A DNA stretch of 38,769 nucleotides. Source: Clostridia bacterium. GTDB lineage: Bacteria > Bacillota > Clostridia > Oscillospirales > CAG-272. The translations under genes and the position numbers were made by a program. The notes under the pieces are model-generated. The model worked only from the letters and a program-made list of their open reading frames with translations. It searched no databases and was not told the DNA's origin. The first letter of the stretch is position 1. Every line of letters begins with the position of its first letter. Positions 16,601-24,501 of this stretch are shown here, piece by piece. The stretch spans positions 82,038 through 120,806 of the forward strand of contig JAFTUH010000066.1 of assembly GCA_017466375.1 (NCBI GenBank), in the 5' to 3' direction.

Positions 16601-19600
16601 AGTGCGCACCGTAGGCGAGGATTTCCTCTCTTGTCGCGTCATCGGAAATCGACCAGTGACCGCTGACGGATACGGGATTTCTCTCCGCTTCTGCAAAGAT
16701 CGCGTCCACGTCATAGCGGTTCGTCATCTGCAAGCCGACGGTGTCGTAGAGGACTGCCTTTTCAATGAGCGTTTTCATCTCGTCCTTTGTGTAAATGCCG
16801 TCGATGGCGAGATCAGAGAACGTCCAGCAGGTAAGGGGAAGGCTGTTATACTTGTCACGGAGGGCAACGTCGTTTGTGTATCCCGGCATCGCGTCGAGAA
16901 GCAGACCCTTTACAAAAATCAGGTCGTTCCGTTCATTACACAGCTCCTGCCATCGGGGGATACTGCGGAAATAGTTGTCGATCTCCTCCGCCGTGCCTTC
17001 GTACATGACTTCGATATCGTAGAGTTCGCCGTAATATCCAATATACGTGAGAAGTTCAAATTCCTCTTTCGTGATGCCGAAATCCTTCAGCATTGTGACG
17101 ATGCTTCGCGGGATGATGTTGTAGCCTTCGTCCAATGTAAGCAGCGGCGTGTTTTCCAGCCACTCATTGAATCTGTCTGTGCCGACAAAGAGCGTCATTA
17201 CCCGCGGGTAGATGCTGAACTCGGTCGTATACATATCAAAGATCGACTGCACGTCGCTCTTGGGCAGCTCGGCGAGCATTTTTGTCAGCACACGGGTGTA
17301 CATCTCGGCGTATTCATCAGGCAGAGATGTCGCACTCCGTTCGCCGTACTCCTTGGCGTTCTGTGCCATGTGTTGGACGATCTGCAAAGGCAGCGGGATC
17401 TCCTCCCCTGCCTGATCCATCTCGTAAAAGACCTTGGTAGTGTAGATCACCCCATCATGATATTCCGCCATGGGATTGAGGAAACTTTTATTCAGCGTAC
17501 CGAGGTCTGCCGTTAGAAGTTCGTCCACGATTTTGTCCGTGTACAGAATCTCGGAGGCTTCAAGATACGCGATCAGATCCGCGCGCGGTATGTTCATCTC
17601 GCGCACGATATACGCGAGCACGGGCATCTGATGCACATCCTCGTCATAGGCGGAGAGCACCTCGTTCAGCCGTGCACCGCCGTCTGCGTAGTAATCCGCG
17701 GAGGTAAACGTCCCCTCGATCGGATTGAACGAGTTCGGGATTGTACCGTAGGTGAGTCCGTACGGATTTCTCTGCCCGTCGATCGATCGCCACAGGTCCC
17801 GAATCTCTGCGTCCGTCGGTCGCTTGGTAAGAATTTCGCGAATGCGCTCTTCCCACTCGCCTGTCAGAATGATGACCTCCGTCGGCTGCGGCTGGGATCC
17901 GTCACAGAGGAAGAAATACGCGAGCAAAACCTCCTTGCCGTCCTTTGCGGCGGTAACGTACAGGAACAACTCTCCGCTGCCTGCGCCGCCCTCGGCGTAT
18001 GCGATATATCCGTCCACATATCCGTCGGGCAAGCGAAGCACGCTCATGTACTGCGTTATTTTGCCGGGGGCGCTGTACACCATGTAGAACGTCATGTTAT
18101 CGTCATAGACGTACACCATCGGATTGTATCCAACGGGATGGGCGGTGAGACGCGCGTACTGCGACAGCGGCATATCCTCGACTTCCATGCCGCCCGACGG
18201 CGCGACAGCGAGCTTCAAATAATCGCCGAGGGCGGAGGTATTTTCATCCAGCGCGTTCTCAATAGAAACTAGCTGATACACCGTCCCCCATTCGGGGTCC
18301 TCCACGGTGCGGAATGTGTACACGTTCTGCGCGATCGCCGCCGACTCCTCGATGCGGGAGATGCGGATCGTCACGGAAAACGTGCCGTCCTCGTTCTGTA
18401 CGGCGCGCATATTCTTCGCCGTGAACATCGGTCCGGAGAACGGTGAATAGACAAACGCATCCAGAATCGGATCGTACCCGAAATCGGAGAGAGCAAAAAT
18501 TCTCTCCGGCACGTCTGTAAGACCGAGCAGTACCTCCGCCGCTTTCAGAAAATACAGCTGCGGGATCAGATACTGCGGCTGCCACTCTTTTTCGGTGATG
18601 TCATACAGCGTAAGCGAGTTTTTTTGATGCATATCGTAAAGCGCATTGACAAGGAACTGCCAAAGATTTTCGTGCTCTTTCAGCGCGGACACATCCGAGA
18701 CAGGATCGCGGAAATACGTCGCAAATTCCAATGCGTAGCAGATCGCGGCCGCATCCGTGAACGGGATGTCGTTTGTCGTCTCGTCTTCTGTCGTTGTTTC
18801 ATCGCCCTGCGGCGGCTTTTCCGTCAGCGCGATGAACGATCCGACCACTGCACCAATCGCGAGAACAGCGGCAAGAACAACGCACAGGATGCGGTTCTTC
18901 TGCTTCTTCGTCAGTGCCACAATACGCTCCTTCATTGGAGAGGAGCCGAGACCGACGGCATAGCGATGCTTCTGCGGGATCGTATCGAGCAAAATGCGAG
19001 CATAGGCGAAGCGATCCTCGCTTTTCAGCTTTGCCGCTACGGCGTGATCGCAGGCAAGCTCCGCGTCCTGCTTGGACACGATCGCCGCCGCCCACACAAG
19101 CGGATTCCACCAATGCGCAATCAGAGCGAGCATGCGCACAAGCGACCACACGTGATCGCCGTGGCGCAGGTGCATGTATTCGTGCAGGACAATGAATGCA
19201 TGCGCGTCGCCCGTTTTCGGCGTTTCGGGGCGGATGTAGATCGACGGAATAATCCCCGCGAGACACGGCGCACTTGCGTCTTCGGTGAGATATACGCGGG
19301 TATGATTCACTTTTTTATACAGTGTGCGTCTTTTGCACAAGCGGATATGGAAAACCGTACCTGTGACGGCAAACCACACGGCAAGAATGCACGCGCCCGC
19401 GATCCAAACGGTGACGGCGAGCTTTTTCAGATTAAATGGAACAGCAGAAGGCACGTCGGGCACATCCGGCGCGATCGGCTCTGTAGGATTCGTATCCGGC
19501 GTCGGCTCAATCGGCGTGATCGGATCGGGCTGCGTGATCGGATCGATTGGCGTCACCGGTTCGGACGGTGTCACAGGGACAGGCGGTGTCACGGGAACCA

Positions 19601-19892
19601 TGGTCGTGCCGGGAACTACAGGTATGCCGGGCAAGTCGGGATGCGTTTCCGGTGCATCCGTGACAGGCGTTGTGTCATCGGGCGTCTGCTCCGCTTCGCT
19701 TTCAAAAACAGGAGTATCGGACTCCGGCGGCAAAACTGCCAGCGTAAAGAACGAAAACGGCAAACACAGCCTCAGTACAACGACAAGCCACAGCGCGTAC
19801 ATCACGGTTGGAGATATATTTTTGCGAAACAGCACGCGCACAAGCAGAACGACGGCAATCAGTGCCGATAAGGTGATGAAGTATTCAGCCAT
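13671..19892 (-). CDS. Giant BlaR1/MecR1-like M56 metalloprotease sensor
   Basis: 2073 residues, about three to four times the length of ordinary BlaR1. The N-terminal part is a standard M56 sensor-protease: membrane segments near 5-20, 31-53, 160-180 and 334-356; zinc motif HEYMH at 237-241; then AHWWNPLVWAA and DAELACDHAV (the downstream Glu ligand region; the family often has DE where this has DH). The loop between the second and third segments is a long Pro/Thr-rich linker (about 60-150). After about residue 360 comes a roughly 1700-residue extracellular part: an alpha-helical segment, BNR-like repeats (TSPDYGASW, TTDGGKTW, TEDGGMTW, near 1220-1330), and two related modules ending GQLYEYGGYVHFLCEES (near 1527) and GKLYEYGGFVHFVCEES (near 1886). 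It starts 3 bases after blaI. It probably senses an outside signal and cleaves the BlaI-like repressor. Confidence 0.9.
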   Translation of the reverse strand: MAEYFITLSALIAVVLLVRVLFRKNISPTVMYALWLVVVLRLCLPFSFFTLAVLPPESDTPVFESEAEQTPDDTTPVTDAPETHPDLPGIPVVPGTTMVPVTPPVPVTPSEPVTPIDPITQPDPITPIEPTPDTNPTEPIAPDVPDVPSAVPFNLKKLAVTVWIAGACILAVWFAVTGTVFHIRLCKRRTLYKKVNHTRVYLTEDASAPCLAGIIPSIYIRPETPKTGDAHAFIVLHEYMHLRHGDHVWSLVRMLALIAHWWNPLVWAAAIVSKQDAELACDHAVAAKLKSEDRFAYARILLDTIPQKHRYAVGLGSSPMKERIVALTKKQKNRILCVVLAAVLAIGAVVGSFIALTEKPPQGDETTTEDETTNDIPFTDAAAICYALEFATYFRDPVSDVSALKEHENLWQFLVNALYDMHQKNSLTLYDITEKEWQPQYLIPQLYFLKAAEVLLGLTDVPERIFALSDFGYDPILDAFVYSPFSGPMFTAKNMRAVQNEDGTFSVTIRISRIEESAAIAQNVYTFRTVEDPEWGTVYQLVSIENALDENTSALGDYLKLAVAPSGGMEVEDMPLSQYARLTAHPVGYNPMVYVYDDNMTFYMVYSAPGKITQYMSVLRLPDGYVDGYIAYAEGGAGSGELFLYVTAAKDGKEVLLAYFFLCDGSQPQPTEVIILTGEWEERIREILTKRPTDAEIRDLWRSIDGQRNPYGLTYGTIPNSFNPIEGTFTSADYYADGGARLNEVLSAYDEDVHQMPVLAYIVREMNIPRADLIAYLEASEILYTDKIVDELLTADLGTLNKSFLNPMAEYHDGVIYTTKVFYEMDQAGEEIPLPLQIVQHMAQNAKEYGERSATSLPDEYAEMYTRVLTKMLAELPKSDVQSIFDMYTTEFSIYPRVMTLFVGTDRFNEWLENTPLLTLDEGYNIIPRSIVTMLKDFGITKEEFELLTYIGYYGELYDIEVMYEGTAEEIDNYFRSIPRWQELCNERNDLIFVKGLLLDAMPGYTNDVALRDKYNSLPLTCWTFSDLAIDGIYTKDEMKTLIEKAVLYDTVGLQMTNRYDVDAIFAEAERNPVSVSGHWSISDDATREEILAYGAHCKEVIEKERTFYTPWYDLPRYEEDKGAVSVDYAGPFVGYVEDAYTPWIELYTEKDGLYVGRIPYKIFDGWPATERDRESWRPGWQPEYVHFYLDRFGSFVWAGVHLTDTVLGSGRKNIATSPDYGASWEVRPYYEMDFGGNHVTGMGFASETVAFMSFDPQFEPVGTAAISRTTDGGKTWERMPIEVPEIISTNRLTPLVPRFDGLTGEYPILVQHAQNPERILYLVTEDGGMTWVWDETRPLSTYRLPYTGTWEAHYTVAATYDYDVSEMVAHCYYDPHAGNYVTEFYASSNKEVTVVLGVQNDRQPYGSFTDFKTYRVVTKANYVDSVTELPTITKELVYKEGKPFTGTLSGIYQSKLHDKQGLMSRRVIIEGDTISVKVGFDSTATNGLYDGTYTYDKTTGTFTAAVKHLGDPNPEIETVSGQLYEYGGYVHFLCEESTLETMPTDLLLPVTFRKEGAPLPDNSDMIGENQAGDWYSTYTDDYGNLQYVYRLTFEPETKGITFSSDYHFGEYGHVYEGTYTVDANYFVHAVLREGMEEITMKFSFGYYQSAAPSGGWIKTLGISLYECSADRYKDLIGVQLIFQEELNGGVKSYTVDLPISDNGREYIACAAAYGDSFGGTAPYAGEIRAGADGTMYYVLGIGDSYRSSGYFKTYKTYCATSAGGYLTSVEETETFTKDAILKNGTPYKGTFFGEHTAYAAKAQSGHYGTVLRTYVLNLEENGKISLSSTVVGTGPAIRYEGMYTYDKGTGLFAASLTGRYSNEGETTEYPVADVRGKLYEYGGFVHFVCEESGIHILSPEDPFPLTFVKPTASKYRTAIWHTVPVYGGGDVTLRIPKEWEWNDDYFDEMNVRDGAYPNMKRVGVAYRMISLAQFEEGLRNPEGPSFEYVMDSPITGTTDYGYSYTGYYGGGYADGDHELTRRYLFYIDTGDDAYVLEIWQRLEYDGDSTAFLSEVVLPIVRSFCEADRAANV

Positions 19893-19895
19893 GCT

Positions 19896-20279
19896 TTACC
19901 CCTTTCCGTTTTGCTCTGCATCATCGAGAATCTGCCGGAGCTCGGCAATATCCTCCTTGGAAAGCGAATTTCTGCCGACGAGGGAGGAGAGCATCATGCC
20001 GACGCTTCCGTCATATACACGTGCCAGAAACGAATCCGTCTCCTCGGGCGTGATCTCCCGTCTTGTGAGAATGGGATAATACTGCTGCAGTTTTCCGCTG
20101 TCGTCCATGCGCACAGCACCCTTGCCGATCAGCCGCTTCAGCATGACGAAGATCGTCGGCTTCGTCCAGCCTGTCTCTCCTTCCAATGCTTTGACGATCT
20201 CCCCGAGCGTATGTGGCGCGCTCGACCAGAGAAGTTTCATGATTTTCCATTCGCCGTCTGATAACGTAATGCGTTCCAT
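19896..20279 (-). CDS. BlaI/MecI-family transcriptional repressor
   Basis: 127 residues with the family layout: an N-terminal winged helix (LSDGEWKIMKLLWSSAPHTLGEIVKAL, then GWTKPTIFVMLKRLIGKGAV, YYPILTRREIT) and a C-terminal dimerisation helix region. It starts 7 bases after a TTACCTCC-complement (GGAGGTAA) ribosome site. It is the first gene of an operon with the giant M56 sensor. Its promoter carries two similar palindromes (20297-20312 and 20336-20351), consistent with autorepression that is lifted by cleavage by the sensor. No beta-lactamase or penicillin-binding-protein gene lies within the window, so the pair may control only itself or distant targets. Confidence 0.95.
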   Translation of the reverse strand: MERITLSDGEWKIMKLLWSSAPHTLGEIVKALEGETGWTKPTIFVMLKRLIGKGAVRMDDSGKLQQYYPILTRREITPEETDSFLARVYDGSVGMMLSSLVGRNSLSKEDIAELRQILDDAEQNGKG

Positions 20280-20296
20280 ATGTTACCTCCCAATCA

Positions 20297-20351
20297 GTTG
20301 ACATTTGTTAACTCTATACCCAGTATAACACACAAGTTGACGTTTGTCAAC
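20297..20351 (-). promoter_or_regulatory. blaI promoter with twin operator palindromes
   Basis: Minus-strand TTGACA (20345-20350), 17-base spacer, TATACT (20322-20327). Two near-identical 16-bp palindromes, GTTGACATTTGTTAAC at 20297-20312 and GTTGACGTTTGTCAAC at 20336-20351, lie 39 bases apart. The first is downstream of the -10 box and the second covers the -35. The ACA-x-x-TGT core resembles BlaI/MecI operators (TACA ... TGTA). Confidence 0.85.
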
Positions 20352-20385
20352 TATGTGCGCAAAAAAATATACTCGACTATTATTC

Positions 20386-20414
20386 TTTACTTTTTCATAC
20401 AAGAGTGGTATAAT
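20386..20414 (+). promoter_or_regulatory. Candidate promoter for the zinc-ribbon gene cluster
   Basis: TATAAT at 20409-20414 with TTTACT at 20386-20391 (17-base spacer), 128 bases before the first gene. The -10 is perfect and the -35 weak. It is divergent from the blaI promoter. Confidence 0.5.
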
Positions 20415-20541
20415 AAAACCACCAGCAAATATTTCAAAAATTGACAATCCATTCCCCAAGCGTTACGTCCGTTTGCTGTGAGTCATTCAAAAACGAAAAC
20501 CTACAATCTCTTTCTGTTTATATAAGCAAAGGAAATGTGTT

Positions 20542-21945
20542 ATGAAAAAATTTTTAACATCAGCGATTATTGTGCTTATGGCTGTGCTATTTTCAAGCAA
20601 CCCGGTGTTTGCTGCGTCAGATACATACGATCTTGACGATTTGGAACTACAGGTACGCATCCCATCAGGATATATCGTTATCACACGCAATATCTCTGCC
20701 AATGCACCGATATTGCGTGACTTAGGCATGACAAAAGCGGAGGTGGTCCGCCAATTTGAAGCAAGTAATATCTATCTGAACGCAGTATCCGAAACACATA
20801 ATGAAGAAATCGTTGTTATAATGACCGAAAATGCACTGAGCAATTTCAGCCAGTTCAGTGACACAACGCTTCTTGCACTTGTTTCCGCAATTGAAGATCA
20901 ATACGCCGACTTCGGTCTGATTGTTTCAAAATACGATATTTACCAACACCCCCAAGCCAAATTTATCCGATTATATTTTTATGACACTGCCAATACCGTG
21001 CACGGTCTGCAGTATTACACGGTATATAACGGAAAATCCATAAACTTCACTATGCGCTCTTACGAGGGCTCTCTATCATCCCGTCAGGAAGCCAATATAA
21101 AAACCGTTGTGGACAGTGTCCAATTCGATAAAGCGCCGCCTGCTTCCGCCCCGGGTAACGACACCGCCTCGTTTTTGCACACTGATCCCGATTCCGGCGT
21201 GACCTTCACAGTTCCTGACAACTGGACTCAAGAGGAATTTTCAAAAGACCGCGAGTTCATTGATGTAAAATTTGTCTCCACTAAAGATGACGGATGTTCA
21301 ATAATATACGGCAGTACGGATATATGGGAACAGATGCCCGCTGCAGATAAGATCGGATACACGCGCGGTGAGTTGAACAATGCTGCTTTTACCAAATCTG
21401 ATGTTGCCGAGATGTTCAACACAACTGCCGACAAGATTTCGGTTGTTACATATAACGGCAAGCAATATTACAAAGGGGAACTCAAATATACATCTGACGC
21501 ATACGGAATCAATGTTTCGGTTACCATGACACAACTGGTCTATATCGATAACGGATGGATGTATACATTCCAGTTCAGTGGATCAGACACGCATAAACTG
21601 TATCCGGATTTTGAAAAATTACTCAGCAGTGTACAATACCCTATCACTTCCAATATGCCAAACAGTGATTCTGCTGATAATTCATCTTCAAACGCCGACA
21701 ACACAGGTAAATCTGACAATGTTTCGGTTGTAATAACCGTCATTATTCTTCTCGTCATAGCCGTTATTGCGGGTGTTACCCTTCTGTCTGCCAAGAAGAT
21801 TTCCAAACCGAAGAATCGCTCAAACAATACAGCCGTCCAGGAAACAACAATACTTTGCAAAAATTGCGGGCAGTCTCTGCCACAAGACAGTAAATTCTGC
21901 CATGTATGCGGCACAAAAACGAATATGGAGGACAATCAACAATGA
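20542..21945 (+). CDS. Exported two-repeat protein with membrane anchor and C-terminal zinc ribbon
   Basis: 467 residues. A signal peptide (MKKFLTSAIIVLMAVLFSS, cleavage near VFA-AS) leads an extracellular part made of two related halves of about 180 residues. Each half begins with a strand pattern like LQVRIPSGYIV or VTFTVPDNWTQ and ends with VDSVQFD or LSSVQYP, a layout like PsbP/DUF-type lipoprotein domains. A Ser/Asn-rich spacer and one membrane helix (VVITVIILLVIAVIAGVTLL) follow, then a cytoplasmic zinc ribbon, CKNCGQSLPQDSKFCHVCGT (Cys-x2-Cys ... Cys-x2-Cys). Family not named. AAGGA lies 8-9 bases before the ATG. First of five A/T-rich genes, all with zinc ribbons; its stop overlaps the next ATG. 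Confidence 0.85.
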   Translation: MKKFLTSAIIVLMAVLFSSNPVFAASDTYDLDDLELQVRIPSGYIVITRNISANAPILRDLGMTKAEVVRQFEASNIYLNAVSETHNEEIVVIMTENALSNFSQFSDTTLLALVSAIEDQYADFGLIVSKYDIYQHPQAKFIRLYFYDTANTVHGLQYYTVYNGKSINFTMRSYEGSLSSRQEANIKTVVDSVQFDKAPPASAPGNDTASFLHTDPDSGVTFTVPDNWTQEEFSKDREFIDVKFVSTKDDGCSIIYGSTDIWEQMPAADKIGYTRGELNNAAFTKSDVAEMFNTTADKISVVTYNGKQYYKGELKYTSDAYGINVSVTMTQLVYIDNGWMYTFQFSGSDTHKLYPDFEKLLSSVQYPITSNMPNSDSADNSSSNADNTGKSDNVSVVITVIILLVIAVIAGVTLLSAKKISKPKNRSNNTAVQETTILCKNCGQSLPQDSKFCHVCGTKTNMEDNQQ

Positions 21946-22364
21946 AAGTACTTATTTGGGTAGCCTGTCTCTTTATAGCAACGCTCCTTAATACGCTGTT
22001 AGGGTATACTGCCGGTTTTAAGGCTGGGTATTTGGTGATCTATTTCGTGATTGTTTTTACTGCGCGAAAACTGTGTATAAAATGGGATGAACACAAGGCT
22101 GCAAAAGTTGCAAAAAAACAAAGCCCCCACTCGGAAACTCTTCCGTTTGTTGAAACCTCCACAAACGCAGACAAGATTTGTTTTTGCAGAAAGTGCGGTG
22201 AAAAACTTATTGACAACAGCAAATTTTGCAGAAAGTGCGGTACAGAAGTCATTGAAAAAACTGCCGACGCGGTAAGCGAACAAACTGAATATATCTCCTA
22301 CAGCCCTGATCATACAGTTACTGACACCTTTCACGGAAAAGATAACCAGAAAGGGCTGGATTAA
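21942..22364 (+). CDS. Small membrane protein with C-terminal zinc ribbon
   Basis: 140 residues from ATG 21942, which overlaps the previous stop (ATGA) and has GGAGGA 8 bases upstream; the longer open frame from 21906 is not needed. Two membrane helices at the N-terminus (VLIWVACLFIATLLNTLLGY and YLVIYFVIVFTARKL) are followed by a basic linker and the zinc ribbon CFCRKCGEKLIDNSKFCRKC. A polar tail ends the protein. Same zinc-ribbon type as its neighbours, so probably part of one functional set. No known function recognised. Confidence 0.8.
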   Translation: MKVLIWVACLFIATLLNTLLGYTAGFKAGYLVIYFVIVFTARKLCIKWDEHKAAKVAKKQSPHSETLPFVETSTNADKICFCRKCGEKLIDNSKFCRKCGTEVIEKTADAVSEQTEYISYSPDHTVTDTFHGKDNQKGLD

Positions 22365-22366
22365 CC

Positions 22367-23575
22367 ATGCAGTCCAAACAAAAAAGCATGAAAGCATCAA
22401 AAGCCACACTTATTTGTGAGAAATGCGGCAATTCTCTCCTTCCCGACACCATCTTTTGCGAATTATGCGGTACCAAAGTGTCCACAGCTTCTACTGTAGA
22501 AACGCCAACTGTGAACACTACCACCAAGGAAACAGACAGCACACCAAAGAAACGCACCGGGACAATTCTCCTGTCCGTTTCTTTGTGTGTTTTAGTGGTG
22601 GCAACAGTCATAGCTGCCATATGTATCATAAACGGGCTGAATATGTTTAATAATGATACAGCTTTCGACAACGATTATTCTTGGTCGTCACAACAAACCA
22701 TTGATGATAGCCAAAGTAACAACAGCCCGATGGATACTACCGTCCATCCAATAACAAGTAATCCTCAAAACACCGAAGAAAAGCCGCCACACACCGCTAT
22801 TCCTGCAAACTCTTGTCTGAATCCGGGATGCGATAACAGTGTGTCTGCTTTGGGTGATTACTGCGCTGTGCACACGTGTGATAAAAGCAACTGCAACAAT
22901 GAAAAGGTATCCTCTTCCCCCTACTGTTCCATTCATAAATGTTCTGCAATAACCTGCAGCAACGCGGCAAATGAGGGCGGAGAGTATTGCTCTGCGCATA
23001 CGTGCACTCAAAGCGGCTGTTATAGGATCAAATCCACCTCGTCCTCCTATTGCTTTGTCCATAGCTGTTCTGTTACAAGCTGCAATAACGCCACTGTTAG
23101 CAGCGGTAAATATTGTTCCGTTCATACATGTGCTCAAAATGGCTGTTATAATAAAAGCTCCACTTCATCCCCATATTGCTCCTTACACACTTGTTCCGAA
23201 GCAGGTTGTGATAATGCGGCGAACGGAATAGGAAGATACTGTGTTGGACACACCTGTTATGAGCGTTATTGCTATTCGCCAAAATCTTTCAATTCGAACT
23301 ATTGTTATACGCACTCATGCAATGCAACAGGGTGCAAAAACGGAAGAAGCGGTTATGGTCGGTACTGTACCGAACACACTTGTGCTGAGAGCAGATGTAC
23401 TTCTAAAAAAGCCGTTGGATCTGAATATTGTTCCTCCCACGAATGTATGCACGGTGCTTGCCATAACGCTCGAAGCGGATACAGTTTCTACTGTCACGAA
23501 CACAAGTGTGCCAAAAGCGGATGCAACAATCAAAAATCCTTGTTCTCCAATTACTGCATGATACACGATGACTGA
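22367..23575 (+). CDS. Zinc-ribbon membrane protein with twelve extracellular CCCH repeats
   Basis: 402 residues. The N-terminal zinc ribbon is ICEKCGNSLLPDTIFCELCG (about 16-36). One membrane helix follows (ILLSVSLCVLVVATVIAAICII, near 65-90). A polar Asn/Ser/Thr linker then leads to twelve tandem 21-residue units (residues 150-401) of pattern C-x4-C-x10-C-x2-H, for example CSVTSCNNATVSSGKYCSVHT. By the positive-inside pattern the repeats are outside the cell. Each unit has four potential zinc ligands. Units alternate in type: odd ones carry N-A and G-x-YC, even ones carry a K-S/T-x-S-S stretch. Such C-x4-C / YC-x2-H repeats resemble zinc-knuckle arrays in some plant WRKY19-like proteins; the role here is unknown. 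It begins 2 bases after the previous stop. Confidence 0.85.
   Translation: MQSKQKSMKASKATLICEKCGNSLLPDTIFCELCGTKVSTASTVETPTVNTTTKETDSTPKKRTGTILLSVSLCVLVVATVIAAICIINGLNMFNNDTAFDNDYSWSSQQTIDDSQSNNSPMDTTVHPITSNPQNTEEKPPHTAIPANSCLNPGCDNSVSALGDYCAVHTCDKSNCNNEKVSSSPYCSIHKCSAITCSNAANEGGEYCSAHTCTQSGCYRIKSTSSSYCFVHSCSVTSCNNATVSSGKYCSVHTCAQNGCYNKSSTSSPYCSLHTCSEAGCDNAANGIGRYCVGHTCYERYCYSPKSFNSNYCYTHSCNATGCKNGRSGYGRYCTEHTCAESRCTSKKAVGSEYCSSHECMHGACHNARSGYSFYCHEHKCAKSGCNNQKSLFSNYCMIHDD
22814..23569 (+). repeat. 12 x 63-bp coding tandem repeat (six 126-bp pairs)
   Basis: Twelve units of exactly 63 bases, in frame, each encoding C-x4-C-x10-C-x2-H. Adjacent units differ in a regular two-step rhythm at the protein level, which points to duplication of a two-unit block. 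DNA identity between units is low, so the array is old and held by selection on Cys and His codons. Confidence 0.85.
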
Positions 23576-23587
23576 AGGAGAAAAAAC

Positions 23588-24349
23588 ATGAACGAATCAT
23601 CATTCGAAAAGAATCTAACAAACAGTACAAATGAAAAAATACTGTTCTGCAGAAAGTGCGGTTCCAAGCTATCTGAAAACAATTCAAAGTGTCATGTTTG
23701 CGGAACTGTCGTGGCATACCACGAAGAAAATCTTACGGATACAAACAACACCGCAAAAGAAACCACACTTGAGATCACCGAAAACAGAGAAACATCTCCC
23801 AAGAAGAATCGCACAAAAATAGCAATTATCTCTGTTTTAAGCGTTATTTTTATTGCACTTATATCTTTTGCAGGAGTGTATTGGGGCAAAACACTTTCCA
23901 TGAAGCAAGATATTAACACCATTAACGGCTGCCCCGAATTCTATAATATTGAATTTGGAATGACAGCCACCAAGGCAAGTCAACAAATTGAACTAAAACA
24001 CACTGCACGCGAAGGAATAAATGATCTCGGTATCGTTGAGATAGATGACTATTGGAAAAACTCTGAGATCTATATCGACCATAAAGAAGTTTTTTATCTG
24101 TTCGGAAAAAAGACATCTTTTGTTTTTATCGGGTTTGACGGAAAGAATCTAAACCGTGTTCTCTTTGCATTTTCTCAGAACGATTATAAACTGACAGAAA
24201 TTGTATCCTTATACAAAAAAATTTACGGTTCCCCCACTGAAGCCGATACAGAAAACTTTTCGTGGTGTGGCCCAAAAACCACAATCAATATATTTGAAAA
24301 TGGAAATGATATCATCGTTTTCTACTCAATCACTCCCAACAGTCAGTAG
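23588..24349 (+). CDS. Zinc-ribbon membrane protein with extracellular domain
   Basis: 253 residues. The N-terminal cytoplasmic zinc ribbon is FCRKCGSKLSENNSKCHVCG (about 20-40). A charged linker ends KKNRTK and is followed by one membrane helix (IAIISVLSVIFIALISFAGVYW). The extracellular domain of about 140 residues includes INGCPEFYNIEFGMTATKASQ, a motif resembling short-range repeats in exported Firmicute proteins that compare predicted and observed values, and ends IIVFYSITPNSQ. Not recognised further. AAGGAG lies 7 bases before the ATG and the gene starts 12 bases after the previous stop, so it belongs to the same transcript. A 150-base gap follows. Confidence 0.8.
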   Translation: MNESSFEKNLTNSTNEKILFCRKCGSKLSENNSKCHVCGTVVAYHEENLTDTNNTAKETTLEITENRETSPKKNRTKIAIISVLSVIFIALISFAGVYWGKTLSMKQDINTINGCPEFYNIEFGMTATKASQQIELKHTAREGINDLGIVEIDDYWKNSEIYIDHKEVFYLFGKKTSFVFIGFDGKNLNRVLFAFSQNDYKLTEIVSLYKKIYGSPTEADTENFSWCGPKTTINIFENGNDIIVFYSITPNSQ

Positions 24350-24501
24350 GAATCCCTCACTTTCAATGGCATTGAACTTGACCTGTTTGTTTTTTGAGCG
24401 AGAATAATATTTTTAATAAAAACTTGATTTCTATAGTCGAGGGAAAAAAAGAATCGGATTACGAAACCTCGGTGGCAATTTCTGATTAATGGAGATAGAC
24501 A

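Noticed and set aside
14472..17516. 1014-residue plus-strand open frame inside the BlaR1-like gene
   Set aside because: Antisense shadow. The minus-strand frame has BNR-like repeats and duplicated modules and is part of a continuous 2073-codon gene.
19440..19640. Period-like GATCGG/GTCACGG runs considered as DNA repeats
   Set aside because: They encode the Pro/Thr-rich linker of the BlaR1-like protein; low-complexity coding sequence explains them.
22814..23569. Regular 63-bp periodicity considered as a CRISPR array
   Set aside because: The period is in frame within a gene, DNA units are not identical, and there are no unique spacers between exact repeats; it encodes Cys/His repeats.
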